From contig JAUVXW010000004.1 in the NCBI GenBank assembly GCA_030603385.1, positions 1 to 64,000 of the forward strand: a stretch of DNA of 64,000 nt, in the 5' to 3' direction. The DNA comes from Promethearchaeota archaeon. Lineage in GTDB: Archaea > Asgardarchaeota > Lokiarchaeia > Sigyniarchaeales > SOKP01. The notes under the pieces are model-generated. The model had not been told where the DNA came from and did no database searches. It saw nothing but the letters and a program-made list of their open reading frames with translations. This document shows positions 52,864 to 61,939 of the stretch, one piece after another; within the stretch, counting starts at the first letter, position 1, and each line of letters opens with the position of its first letter. The position numbers were made by a program, and so were the translations under genes.

Positions 52864-53385
52864 TTAAGGATTTTGTTTTTGATTTTTCATAGCAAGCCCC
52901 ATCTTGCGCCAAGATTGCCTTCCGAGCTCCCACATTTTTCCCTGAGTATTTTCCCCTTTTAGTTCGCGCCCAATCCACTTTTGTCCGGCTGGAACATTTT
53001 TTCCCATGCCAACAAAAGAGGTGGCTCCAACCATGGCATCATCTTCAACGGTCACTGTTATCATCAATACTGATTGTATACCTACAACAGTATTATTTTT
53101 AACTGTTGCGCCGTGAACAATAGCACCAAAACCTATTAAATTATTATCTCCAATGGTAGTTTTAAATCCTTCAGCAGTATTTATAATACAAGCATCTTGA
53201 AACACATTTTTAGCCCCGATCTCAACCTTCGCAAAATCCCCACGCATTATTACTCCCTGGTAAACAACATTATCTGGACCCAATGTAACATCACCAACAA
53301 TCCACGCAGATTCAGAAATCCAACACGAGGGATCGATGGTTGGAGTTTTAGCCTTCCCATCAATTTCAATTGAAATAATTGGCAT
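52864..53385 (-). CDS. Gamma-carbonic-anhydrase-like hexapeptide protein missing two zinc ligands
   Basis: A protein of 173 residues with a left-handed beta helix (VGDVTLGPDNVVYQGVIMRGD, split as VGDVTLGPDN and VVYQGVIMRGD). In active gamma-class enzymes three histidines bind metal: IHT, GHGA and LHG. Here these read IINTAEG (Asn), IGFGAIVHGATV (Phe at the second, His kept at the third). With two of three ligands lost, zinc binding and carbonic anhydrase activity are unlikely. It could be a structural or acyl-CoA-binding relative, such as the CaiE/PaaY-like branch. The gene stands alone between convergent and divergent neighbours. Confidence 0.8.
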   Translation of the reverse strand: MPIISIEIDGKAKTPTIDPSCWISESAWIVGDVTLGPDNVVYQGVIMRGDFAKVEIGAKNVFQDACIINTAEGFKTTIGDNNLIGFGAIVHGATVKNNTVVGIQSVLMITVTVEDDAMVGATSFVGMGKNVPAGQKWIGRELKGENTQGKMWELGRQSWRKMGLAMKNQKQNP

Positions 53386-53518
53386 AATATCTTTAAAATT
53401 CTATTTTATAAAAAGTTAAAGTTAGTTCTATGTGTTATTAGTTTAGCCTTTCTATTTGTAAATGTTTAAATGTATATTTTTAAACTATTTTATTACAAAG
53501 TACTTTGTTGAGTTATCT

Positions 53519-55162
53519 ATGTCTGAAACAGGGTTAAAAATATTTAAACTCAATTTTGATGGGTCTTTCAATGAGATTTCTTATGAAAATATAAAAGATG
53601 TTTTTACAATTGTAAACATCTTAGCTATTTATGTGTCCCAAAAGAAAACAATGTATATCTGGATAGGACGCAATGCAACTCAAGCTTTAAAAAATCATAT
53701 TTCAAATATCCGAGTGTTAGTGAAAGAAGAATTTCCTGACTTTCGTATTATTCGTAATTTTACATTTGAAATGAGGGATGAGCCATTTGAATTTTTCCAG
53801 AATTTAAATATATCTAAAGAAGAACTGTATAAAATCATTGATTATCAAGAAAAGGTGATGTTGCCTACCTTAAAGAAAATAGATACATTAAAAACTAAAT
53901 TGGAAAGTCTTATTGATACAGAAGACTATGCCAATGCTATTAAAATATCAGAAGAGATCATTGTGTTAGCAAATCAAATCGATGATAATGCAGTTTTAAC
54001 AGAGCAAAAAAGATTAATAACTGAAATTAAGTTAAAAAATGAAGATAAGCAAATTATCGATGAAATTTCAGAAAAAACATCCACCGTTGATAAAGAATTT
54101 TCTAAATTAATTAAAGCAAAAGAGTTTTTAAAAGCACATCAGTTGGTAGAAGAATTTGAAAAGAGCTTCAGTACTACATATGATTTATCGGCAATACCTA
54201 TAGCTAAGGATTTATTATCAAGAGAAAAGAAAATATGGAAAAAAGAACAAGACCGATTAATAAAATCACTAAATAAGTTAGAGAACGACCTTTTTCTGGC
54301 ACTGAGGAATCTCGAAATCGAAACAGCACTCAACTTATTGGAAAGAGGGAAAGCATTTTTCTTGAATCTTATTAATGAAGAAGTTAAATTGAAATGGAAG
54401 AGATTTGAAACCGATATTCAGATTGCGAAGCAGAAGGTTGAGCTCATCAAAGTCTGCGATAATTTCATTATTGAGTATGTTAAATTAAAAGATAAATTTC
54501 AATTTAACACAATAACTACAAAATTAGGTAGTTTACTCACAAAGGTTCAAAAATTAAAAATTACTGATTATAAGAAGAAATTAGAAGATATTAATAAAGA
54601 AATCAATTCCGCTGAAGACTCTTATAATAAAAAATTAGCAGAAATTGCTGAATTAGAGAAAAAAATAAAATCCAACCAAAAGAACAATCTTTTAGATGAT
54701 ACCTTAAAAAATTGTCAAAGTATTATTAAGCTTGTTAAGTCCATAAATAAGTTAGATTTAGAAGAAAAATACTCTGCAATTTTAATTCAAACCGAGGAAG
54801 CAATTGAAAATAAAAGAATCTTTGAGGAAAAACAAGAAAACTTAAAAGAAGAGCTCACTCAATTAGAAAAAGTGTTTGGTTCTTCACTAAAACGTATGGA
54901 TATAGCCAAAACAGGAGAAATAATTGAGAAATCAAAAATTTTTCTTGTTGAACTTGTTGATGATAAAACAAAAGAGAAGTGGAATGCGTTAGAAAAAAAA
55001 TTTAAGTTAACTAAAAATCTCATTCAAAATGTTGAAAATTTAAGTAGAAACGGGATCACGGCTTTAGAATCGAAATCATATAAAGATTCCCTTAATAATT
55101 ATGAACAGATTATAAATCTAATTCAAGGATACACCAAACAAATACAAGGAAAGGTGGGATAA
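53519..55162 (+). CDS. Gelsolin-like domain plus long coiled-coil protein
   Basis: A protein of 547 residues from ATG at 53519 (an upstream ATG at 53462 would add a non-conserved hydrophobic leader). Residues about 1-105 form a gelsolin-like domain: KTMYIWIGRNATQALKNHI, VKEEFPDFRIIRNFTFEMRD and EPFEFFQNL. Residues about 115-547 are charged helices built from related units (KLENDLFLALRNLEIETALN, KLKWKRFETDIQIAK, AEDSYNKKLAEIAELEKK, NCQSIIKLVKSINKLD). The next gene has the same units without the gelsolin part. A cytoskeletal or membrane-scaffold role is inferred from the domain, known in Asgard archaea to bind actin. Confidence 0.75.
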   Translation: MSETGLKIFKLNFDGSFNEISYENIKDVFTIVNILAIYVSQKKTMYIWIGRNATQALKNHISNIRVLVKEEFPDFRIIRNFTFEMRDEPFEFFQNLNISKEELYKIIDYQEKVMLPTLKKIDTLKTKLESLIDTEDYANAIKISEEIIVLANQIDDNAVLTEQKRLITEIKLKNEDKQIIDEISEKTSTVDKEFSKLIKAKEFLKAHQLVEEFEKSFSTTYDLSAIPIAKDLLSREKKIWKKEQDRLIKSLNKLENDLFLALRNLEIETALNLLERGKAFFLNLINEEVKLKWKRFETDIQIAKQKVELIKVCDNFIIEYVKLKDKFQFNTITTKLGSLLTKVQKLKITDYKKKLEDINKEINSAEDSYNKKLAEIAELEKKIKSNQKNNLLDDTLKNCQSIIKLVKSINKLDLEEKYSAILIQTEEAIENKRIFEEKQENLKEELTQLEKVFGSSLKRMDIAKTGEIIEKSKIFLVELVDDKTKEKWNALEKKFKLTKNLIQNVENLSRNGITALESKSYKDSLNNYEQIINLIQGYTKQIQGKVG

Positions 55163-55163
55163 G

Positions 55164-56117
55164 TTGACTGAAGGAGAAGTAAAACCAATAAAGGAAAAAG
55201 AAGAAAAACGAAAAATAAAACTCATTTCGCAAATTGATGACTTACTTGCGATTCAAGGTCAATGCTATATGAAAGGGCAGTTAAAGGAGGCATTAGATCT
55301 AGCAGATAATATAATAGAGTTAGCAGAAACAGAAAACTTAGAATCATTCATAAGGGAACAAGAAGATTTAAAAGCAAGAATAAAGGGGATATTAAAAAAG
55401 AGAGAAGAAGAGAAACGAGGACAATTAATTGGGCAAATAAAATCTGAATTAGCAAAATTAGAAGTTGATTTTAATAAAGCCTTTAAAGTAGAGGATTTCT
55501 CGAGAGTAGAGTTAATTTTAAATAATGCTAAAAAACCCCTTTTTGAACTTAGTGATGAGAAGGCTAGCTTGAAATGGAGAAAGTTTGAGAATGAATATAT
55601 AGATACCAAGGCAAGAAAAGGAATAATTAAGCAAGTATTGAAATTAATTAAAGAAAGTTCAGAATTAAAATCGAATTTTCAATTTGAAGACTTAAAACTG
55701 AGGTTAACTTATTTAATAGAACAGGTTCAAGATAAAGACATCAAGGATTATTTAGAGAAATTAAGAGAGATCGAAAAAGAAACTATTGCAGCAGAAGATT
55801 CCTACAAAAATACTCAAAACAAAATAAAACAAATTTCAGAAAAAATTACTGTTGAGAGAGAAAGAAAAGAATTTCAATCAGCGATAAAAAACTGTGAAGA
55901 GCTTATTAAACTTGCCAAATCAATTAATAAGAAAGATAAAGTAGAAAAATATTCAGCTATTATAACAGAACTTAAAACTGACCTTGAATTTGAAGAATTA
56001 AAAGAATCTATCAGAAAGCTAAATGATCATGGATTAGGCTCTCTAAAAAATGGTAAAATTCAAACTTCAATTGAAAAATTCAAACAAATTAAGGACGCCT
56101 TAAACAAATACGTATAA
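55164..56117 (+). CDS. Coiled-coil protein, paralogue of the tail of its upstream neighbour
   Basis: A protein of 317 residues, starting with TTG one base after the stop of the gelsolin/coiled-coil gene. It is rich in Glu and Lys and almost wholly helical. KLEVDFNKAFKVEDFSRVEL, LKWRKFENEYIDTKARK, AEDSYKNTQNKIKQISEK and NCEELIKLAKSINKKDKVEKYSA align in order with units in the neighbour. The pair thus arose by duplication, and the proteins probably assemble with each other through coiled coils. No known enzyme domain is present. Confidence 0.7.
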   Translation: MTEGEVKPIKEKEEKRKIKLISQIDDLLAIQGQCYMKGQLKEALDLADNIIELAETENLESFIREQEDLKARIKGILKKREEEKRGQLIGQIKSELAKLEVDFNKAFKVEDFSRVELILNNAKKPLFELSDEKASLKWRKFENEYIDTKARKGIIKQVLKLIKESSELKSNFQFEDLKLRLTYLIEQVQDKDIKDYLEKLREIEKETIAAEDSYKNTQNKIKQISEKITVERERKEFQSAIKNCEELIKLAKSINKKDKVEKYSAIITELKTDLEFEELKESIRKLNDHGLGSLKNGKIQTSIEKFKQIKDALNKYV

Positions 56118-56194
56118 GTAAGTATTAAATATCCATCATTTGCCATATAACTCAATTAAATAAAAAAAAAGAATTAAAAAATTTTATTGGTTTA

Positions 56195-58129
56195 TTAAGC
56201 ATGTTTTTGCTTAATATGAGGTAATTTACCACCAGCTTTTAAAACTTCAATTTCAGTTTCGCTCAAAGAATGCGTCAATGGAATGTCAATATTTTTACTT
56301 AGATTTTTCAGTATTACCTTTCCAGTTTGTAATGTTGTTAAGTCAATTTCGAAATTATCTCCTTGTTCAATTCTATTATAATCATCCTTATTTGCGAACG
56401 TTAAAGGTACAATTCCAAAATTCACGAGATTAGCTAAATGAATACGAGCAAAAGATTTAACGATTACTGCTTTAAGACCTAAATATTTTGGAGCAATTGC
56501 GGCATGTTCTCGACTTGAGCCCTGACCATAGTTTTCCCCTCCTACTATAAAACCCCCATTTCTTTCTAATGATCTATCATGAAAGGATTCATCTACATCA
56601 ATGAAAACAAACTTACTTATTTCTGGAATATTGCTCCTTAAAGGAAGTATCTTAGCTCCTGCCGGCATTATATGGTCTGTGGTAATATCATCCTCAACTT
56701 TTAGCAGAACTTCTCCTTCTAACTTTTCTGGTAAAGGATTAAGTTCAGGTAATGGTTTAATATTAGGCCCCCTTACGATTATAACATCTTTAGCCCTTTC
56801 AGGAGGTAAAGGTGGAATTATCATATTATCGTTTACTATAAACTTCTTTGGCATGTCGATTTTAGGAGGTTTTCCGATTGATCTTGGATCTGTTAATTTT
56901 CCAGCAAGAACAGAGGCGGCAGCAGTTTCAGGACTTACTAGATATGCTTGAGCACTTCTCGTTCCTGATCTACCTAGAAAATTCCGATTAAATGTTCTTA
57001 ATGTAACAGCATCAGTTTTAGGTGCAAGTCCCATACCAATACAAGGACCACATGCATTTTCTAATATTCTTGCACCTGATTCAACTAAATAAGCCATCTC
57101 ACCTGATTTTATCATATGATCTACTACTTGCCGAGATCCTGGAGAAACTGTAAGAACTGTGTTTTCACTAATAGTTTTTCCTTTCATAATATTAGCGACT
57201 ACTTTTAAATCTCTTAACGAGGAGTTAGTACAGGATCCAATGCACACTTGATCAACAACTAATCCCTCAATTTCTTTCACAGATTTTACATTACCAGGAC
57301 TATGAGGTTCAGCAATAAGAGGTTCAAGATCATCTAAATTTATCTCTATTCTTTCATCATATTCAGCATCGTTATCAGGTACTAAAGACACCCATTGATC
57401 TCCTCTTTCTTGAGCTTCTAAAAATTCTTTAGTAATATCGTCAGAAGGAAAAATCGAAGTAGTTGCGCCAGTTTCTGTTCCCATATTCGTAATTGTCCCT
57501 CGTTCTGGAACAGTCAAAGTTTTTATTCCTGGTCCAGTATACTCTAAAACTTTATTAACTGCCCCTTTAACACCTATCCTTCTTAATACTTCTAGAATAA
57601 TATCTTTAGCTGAAACGTAATCAGGCAATTTGCCTGTAAGATACACATTAACAACCTTTGGCATTTTTAGTCGGAAAGCTTCACCTGCCATAGCGGCAGC
57701 TACATCAAGACCTCCTGCTCCAATTGCAATTGATCCTACTCCACCTCCTGTTGGAGTATGACTATCGCTCCCTAGTAGTGCCTTTCCAGGTCTTGCGAAT
57801 CTTTCTAAATGAACTTGATGACATATTCCATTTCCTGGGCGTGAAAAATAAAGTCCATATTTAGCAGCAATGCTTTGGAGGTATCTATGATCATCTGGAT
57901 TCTTAAAATCTGTTTGTAAAGTATTATGGTCAACATAGCTTACAGATAATTCTGTTCGTACACGATCAATACCAATAGCTTCAAATTGTAAGTAAGCCAT
58001 AGTGCCTGTTGCATCTTGAGTCAACGTTTGATCGATCTTTATTGCGATATCAGTGCCTTTTTCGAGTTTACCTTCAATTAAATGTTGTTCTATTATTTTT
58101 TCAGTTAGAGTTTTTCCCATTTTAATCAA
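56195..58129 (-). CDS. Aconitate hydratase, second type (short, Aquifex/mitochondrial-like)
   Basis: A protein of 644 residues. IKIDQTLTQDATGTMAYLQF (about residues 30-49) and GICHQVHLERFARPGKALLG lie in the N-terminal domains. GSDSHTPTGGGVGSIAIGAGG follows. The cluster cysteines are in VCIGSCTNSSLRD (about residue 302) and ACGPCIGMGLAP (about 363-366). GGENYGQGSSREHAAIAPKYLG and FARIHLANLVNFGI belong to the C-terminal swivel domain. It interconverts citrate and isocitrate. Start is probably ATG 58118-58120. It points opposite to the AcnA-type gene; two types in one segment suggest use with different cycle directions, but this is inference. Confidence 0.9.
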   Translation of the reverse strand: MIKMGKTLTEKIIEQHLIEGKLEKGTDIAIKIDQTLTQDATGTMAYLQFEAIGIDRVRTELSVSYVDHNTLQTDFKNPDDHRYLQSIAAKYGLYFSRPGNGICHQVHLERFARPGKALLGSDSHTPTGGGVGSIAIGAGGLDVAAAMAGEAFRLKMPKVVNVYLTGKLPDYVSAKDIILEVLRRIGVKGAVNKVLEYTGPGIKTLTVPERGTITNMGTETGATTSIFPSDDITKEFLEAQERGDQWVSLVPDNDAEYDERIEINLDDLEPLIAEPHSPGNVKSVKEIEGLVVDQVCIGSCTNSSLRDLKVVANIMKGKTISENTVLTVSPGSRQVVDHMIKSGEMAYLVESGARILENACGPCIGMGLAPKTDAVTLRTFNRNFLGRSGTRSAQAYLVSPETAAASVLAGKLTDPRSIGKPPKIDMPKKFIVNDNMIIPPLPPERAKDVIIVRGPNIKPLPELNPLPEKLEGEVLLKVEDDITTDHIMPAGAKILPLRSNIPEISKFVFIDVDESFHDRSLERNGGFIVGGENYGQGSSREHAAIAPKYLGLKAVIVKSFARIHLANLVNFGIVPLTFANKDDYNRIEQGDNFEIDLTTLQTGKVILKNLSKNIDIPLTHSLSETEIEVLKAGGKLPHIKQKHA

Positions 58130-58322
58130 ATTCGAGTAAGTTATTGAATATAAGTAGATACAAAAAGTAATGAAAATAAATTTTACTTTAATTTTTAAAA
58201 AAAGAAGAAATTTAATTAAAAAAAATGTTGGAATTTATAGTGCTGTAGGGGTTATAGAAAAAGATATAATCTACAACAAATTTAAATAATTATAATCAAG
58301 TTAAACTATAAGAGTTGAAACC

Positions 58323-58859
58323 ATGAGAGAAGATTTAGAACCACTTACTAAAGGGGAATTATTAGATTACATCGAAGACATCTCCAAAAACTGGCTTGCA
58401 ATCGATGGTACTTGGTTTCAAGCAGTTGAAAAAGAATTTGGCCTTGACAAGGCTATTGAGCTTGATATAGAACAATGGAAAAGATTTACTATAATTGAAG
58501 CGAAAAGAATTAAGAATCGATTCAAAATTCCCGAAAATGGGGGAATTCCCGCTTTAATCCAGGCATTAAAATATAGAGTATATGCAAATATTAACATACA
58601 AGAATTTGTTGAGGTATCTGAAATCCGGTGCGTGTTTAGGATGAAGAATTGTCGTGTACAGTATGCTAGGAAAAGTAGAGGGCTTCCAGACTTCCCATGT
58701 AAATTACTTGGTATACAAGAATATTCACTTTTTGCACAAACAATAGATCCTAGAATTAAAACAAATTGTATAACATGTCCACCAGACCCTCATCCTGAAA
58801 ATTATTGGTGTGCGTGGGAGTTCATACTAGTAGAAGACAACGATTCACAAAAATATTAA
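58323..58859 (+). CDS. DUF6125-like cytosolic protein
   Basis: A protein of 178 residues. The pattern is: helix with NWLAIDGTWFQAVEKEFG (about residues 24-41), WKRFTIIEAKRIKNRF, then a cysteine-bearing C-terminal half with CRVQYARKSRGLPDFPCKLLG and FAQTIDPRIKTNCITCPPDPH. This matches a family of archaeal and anaerobic bacterial proteins that I recall as DUF6125. Several conserved cysteines suggest a metal or iron-sulfur site. The function is unknown. It stands alone. Confidence 0.6.
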   Translation: MREDLEPLTKGELLDYIEDISKNWLAIDGTWFQAVEKEFGLDKAIELDIEQWKRFTIIEAKRIKNRFKIPENGGIPALIQALKYRVYANINIQEFVEVSEIRCVFRMKNCRVQYARKSRGLPDFPCKLLGIQEYSLFAQTIDPRIKTNCITCPPDPHPENYWCAWEFILVEDNDSQKY

Positions 58860-58989
58860 GTTATATTAGATTTAAAAAGCGAATTATCTTATTCCTATAA
58901 TAACAAGCCAATAATTTATTAGAATTGGATTACTAACAAAATTATCAATAAATATTATAATTCAATTAATCATAATAAAATGAAATAAA

Positions 58990-59424
58990 ATGTCAGAAGA
59001 GTATATAAGAGGCCAAATAAGCGCCAAGGAAGATGAAATTACGCGAATTGAAGAAGATGCTTCAAAAAAAGACGCTTCAGCAGAAGCAGAAATTGAAGAA
59101 GAATTTGATCCAAAAATAGAAGAAGCGAAAGCAAAAGTAGAGGAAGAAGAAGGTTTGCGAGATGAAGCTATTGAAAAAGCAGCAGAATGGACTGCTAAAA
59201 AGAAAGAAAAAATCGCTGCTGCAAAAGATGCAAATAAAAAGCTTAATACTTTAAAAAGTGATAAAGAAAAATCCCTTAATGTGAAATTAAAAGAAATAGA
59301 AACTGAGAAAAAGTCCCAAATTAAAGAAATTCACGGAGAAATTAAAGCTCTACAAAAACAATTACTCGCTTTAGAAAAAGAAAAAGCTAAACAAGCTAAA
59401 CAAGCTGAACAGGCTGAAGATTAA
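58990..59424 (+). CDS. Charged coiled-coil protein of unknown function
   Basis: A protein of 144 residues, nearly all Ala, Glu, Lys, Ile and Asp, with heptad-like spacing throughout. The C-terminus holds a near-repeat (KAKQAKQAEQAED). It resembles stalk or tether proteins, but composition alone drives such resemblance. ATG start and low-complexity composition differ from neighbours. A second small coiled-coil protein is encoded at 60394 on the other strand. Confidence 0.6.
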   Translation: MSEEYIRGQISAKEDEITRIEEDASKKDASAEAEIEEEFDPKIEEAKAKVEEEEGLRDEAIEKAAEWTAKKKEKIAAAKDANKKLNTLKSDKEKSLNVKLKEIETEKKSQIKEIHGEIKALQKQLLALEKEKAKQAKQAEQAED

Positions 59425-59532
59425 ATCAATAGGATCTTTCTTGTTATTTTTTTTATTTAATTTTTTTTAATATTTTTTTTATTTTTCTGGAAATCACTTC
59501 TTTATAAATAATCGAAAACCAAGGTTTATTGG

Positions 59533-60084
59533 TTGATATTATTAACGGGTTTTGGTCCATACGATAATTATAAAAGAAATATTAGTAGCGAGATTGTTAA
59601 AAATCTTGAGATTGCAGACTTGGATATAAATATTAGAAAAGAAATATTACCAGTTAGTTGGAAATTTAGCATTAGATCATATCAAGACATATTAAATAAA
59701 TTATCGAGAAAACCAAAAATTGTAATCCTATTAGGAATACATTCAAATAGACATTATCATTTAGAAAACCTTGGTTGGAATTTTGCGTTTGGACAAGATA
59801 TCGATAACTACATTAAAATCGGAATTATTAGATATAATTTACACTTATGGCTGCGAACTATATTAAATGTAAGAAAACTATATTCATTACTAAAGGAGAG
59901 AATTGATATTAAGTTATCAAACTTTGCAGGAACGTATTTATGTAATTATCTCTATTATTGGGCTCTTTCTCTCTCAGATAAAAAATATCCTGTTTTATTT
60001 ATTCATCTTCCCAATAATGAGAAATTAAATAGAGGTGTAGAAATCATTAGTACGATCATTAGAACTATAAATACTATTCTCTAA
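59533..60084 (+). CDS. Divergent pyroglutamyl-peptidase-like protein (peptidase C15 fold)
   Basis: A protein of 183 residues, TTG start. The opening LLTGFGPYDNYKRNISSEIV matches the LVTGFEPFxGxxxNPS start of peptidase C15. A glutamate in RHYHLENLGWN aligns with the ERVAIN glutamate. The catalytic cysteine is in AGTYLCNYLYYW (about residue 137), and the histidine in PVLFIHLP (about residue 160). The triad is thus present although much of the rest is divergent, including the substrate loop. It would remove N-terminal pyroglutamate or a related group. It is about 30 residues shorter than typical forms. Confidence 0.7.
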   Translation: MILLTGFGPYDNYKRNISSEIVKNLEIADLDINIRKEILPVSWKFSIRSYQDILNKLSRKPKIVILLGIHSNRHYHLENLGWNFAFGQDIDNYIKIGIIRYNLHLWLRTILNVRKLYSLLKERIDIKLSNFAGTYLCNYLYYWALSLSDKKYPVLFIHLPNNEKLNRGVEIISTIIRTINTIL

Positions 60085-60104
60085 TCAAATAGCTATAATT
60101 AAAT

Positions 60105-60272
60105 TTAAAGATTAATGGGTAACTTTTGACCTTTTTCATTGATTTTATCTTTTAAAATATCGGGATGAAGTCTTAATTCATCATAAAGCCAAGACATGAG
60201 CCTTAATTTTGAGTTGTAAATCTCAACTTCTTCTTCAAAAAGTTCCATTCTATGGTTACCTTCTATATTCAT
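60105..60272 (-). CDS. Small hypothetical ORF in the 60.1-60.4 kb gap
   Basis: A frame of 55 residues from ATG 60270-60272: it includes HRMELFEEEVEIYNSKLRLM and SWLYDELRLHPDILKDKINE. The frame stays open upstream for about 19 more residues (YYTDKYVSWISWN) with no ATG, GTG or TTG obvious. Composition looks protein-like. I do not recognise it. The remaining gap on either side, 60273-60393, is AT-rich and empty. Confidence 0.4.
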   Translation of the reverse strand: MNIEGNHRMELFEEEVEIYNSKLRLMSWLYDELRLHPDILKDKINEKGQKLPINL

Positions 60273-60393
60273 TATATTCCATGAGATCCAAGAAACATAT
60301 TTATCTGTGTAATATCCGGATATTATCTAATTTGTTTTAAATGGAAAATTTTGAAATTTGAAGAGTTTTTTCAAAATAAAACAACTGGAAAAT

Positions 60394-60807
60394 TTAACTT
60401 TTTAAGTATTTCTTTTTAATATCATCAAGAATATATATTATATCTTCGATTGGATTGCCATCAATTACTTTATCCAATTTTTCAATTAATTCTTTAGGAA
60501 AGATCTCAAATTTTGCAATGTTCTCTCTATATTCTTTTAATTGATCAGAGACTGAATATAATGAATTACTTCTTTTTATTTCTAATTCCCTAGAAACGAC
60601 ATTCCCAAAAGATTCTATCAATTCATTATAAATACTGTTTTCGAATTGTTGTACTTCATAATTCACTTCGAAAATCATGTGATCATATTTTTTATTAACA
60701 TCTTGGATTTCTTTTTCCCTTTCCATATTAATTTCATCGATTTTTGGCTTCAAAGATTTCTTTCTTAAATCTAGCTCTTCAAGTTTGGAATCTAAATGGT
60801 TGGTCAT
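60394..60807 (-). CDS. Small coiled-coil protein of unknown function
   Basis: A protein of 137 residues, mostly helical and charged (DLRKKSLKPKIDEINMEREK, QFENSIYNELIESFG, RELEIKRSNSLYSVSDQLKE). The C-terminal part (ELIEKLDKVIDGNPIEDIIY) is less repetitive. No known motif is seen. Its ATG start and isolated position suggest an independent gene. Confidence 0.55.
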   Translation of the reverse strand: MTNHLDSKLEELDLRKKSLKPKIDEINMEREKEIQDVNKKYDHMIFEVNYEVQQFENSIYNELIESFGNVVSRELEIKRSNSLYSVSDQLKEYRENIAKFEIFPKELIEKLDKVIDGNPIEDIIYILDDIKKKYLKS

Positions 60808-60972
60808 ATTACTTTTTAATAAAGGATTTTATTTAAAGAATTAGCTAAAGCCATTTATGAATAGAAATTTACTTTAAAAATCTATGTTAATACTATAACT
60901 TCTAAAAATAAAAATTATATCTTTAGCATTATTTCAAATAATCAAACCATTTGAAAAACCATTGAGATTTAT

Positions 60973-61881
60973 ATGCCAAAAAAGGTTTTAATCCCAGAAC
61001 CAGAAGACAACTTAAAATATATTGATGTTCATTGCCATATGCCATTTCCACGTCCTAGAAACGACCAGTTGCCAACTGATCAAGAGCAAATTTTAAATTA
61101 TTTTAAATTGGGAGGGCAATATTTGATTACAAGTACAATAGATATGCATACACTTAATCTAACATTAGCATTTATGAAAGAAGGTTACAAGAATTTTGGT
61201 TTTACTTGTGGTTGGGCACCCCAGACTGTAACTTATTCTCCTAAGGTTAAATATGAAACTGAATGGAGAAAGTGGGTAGAATTTATTCAAAATAATCAAG
61301 AAAAATTTTTAGCGATTGGAGAAATAGGATTAGATTTTCATCACGCAAAAACTCTAGAAAAAAGAAATAAGCAAATATATGTTTTCAAACAAATAATAGA
61401 ATTAACTAAGGATTATGATAAACCATATGTTTTACATGTTAGAAATGCAGCTGAACATGAATTCGATAGGAACAATCCTAAACATAGGTTTAATAAAAGA
61501 GATGGTGTCAATAAAGAAGTCCTTAATATTTTAAAAGAATTTAATATTTCACCGAAGAAAGTTTTGTGGCATTGTTTTTCGGGGCCAGAGGATTATGGGA
61601 GAACTCTACCTAATCAGGGTTTTATCATTTCTGTTCCAAGTTCCGCTTATGGTTTTAATAGATGGCGTAGAGTTTCTAAAAACTCTCCTTTAGAATCAAT
61701 AGTAACAGAAACAGATTCTTATTATCAACACCCTTATAAAAGAGGACCTATAAACGTACCTTCAAATGTGAGATATTGTATTGCTGCTATAGCATATTCT
61801 CATAATGTACCTCAAAAATTAGTAAGTGAAAGAACAGTAGAGAATGCAAAAAGGTTTTTCAAATTAGAATTTGAAATTTAG
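60973..61881 (+). CDS. TatD-family metal-dependent hydrolase
   Basis: A protein of 302 residues. The metal site is complete: HxH in YIDVHCHMPFP (about residues 20-22), Glu in AIGEIGLDFHHA (about residue 115), His in PYVLHVRNA (about residue 155), His in VLWHCFSGPED (about residue 198), and Asp in IVTETDSYY (about residue 250). TatD proteins are DNases or related phosphodiesterases; the substrate here is unknown. The insert between 165 and 190 (HRFNKRDGVNKEV) differs from bacterial forms. Confidence 0.85.
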   Translation: MPKKVLIPEPEDNLKYIDVHCHMPFPRPRNDQLPTDQEQILNYFKLGGQYLITSTIDMHTLNLTLAFMKEGYKNFGFTCGWAPQTVTYSPKVKYETEWRKWVEFIQNNQEKFLAIGEIGLDFHHAKTLEKRNKQIYVFKQIIELTKDYDKPYVLHVRNAAEHEFDRNNPKHRFNKRDGVNKEVLNILKEFNISPKKVLWHCFSGPEDYGRTLPNQGFIISVPSSAYGFNRWRRVSKNSPLESIVTETDSYYQHPYKRGPINVPSNVRYCIAAIAYSHNVPQKLVSERTVENAKRFFKLEFEI

Positions 61882-61939
61882 AAATGTTAAAAAATTAGAT
61901 ACTCATTACTCTAAATACTAATATTAATTTTAATTAGAA

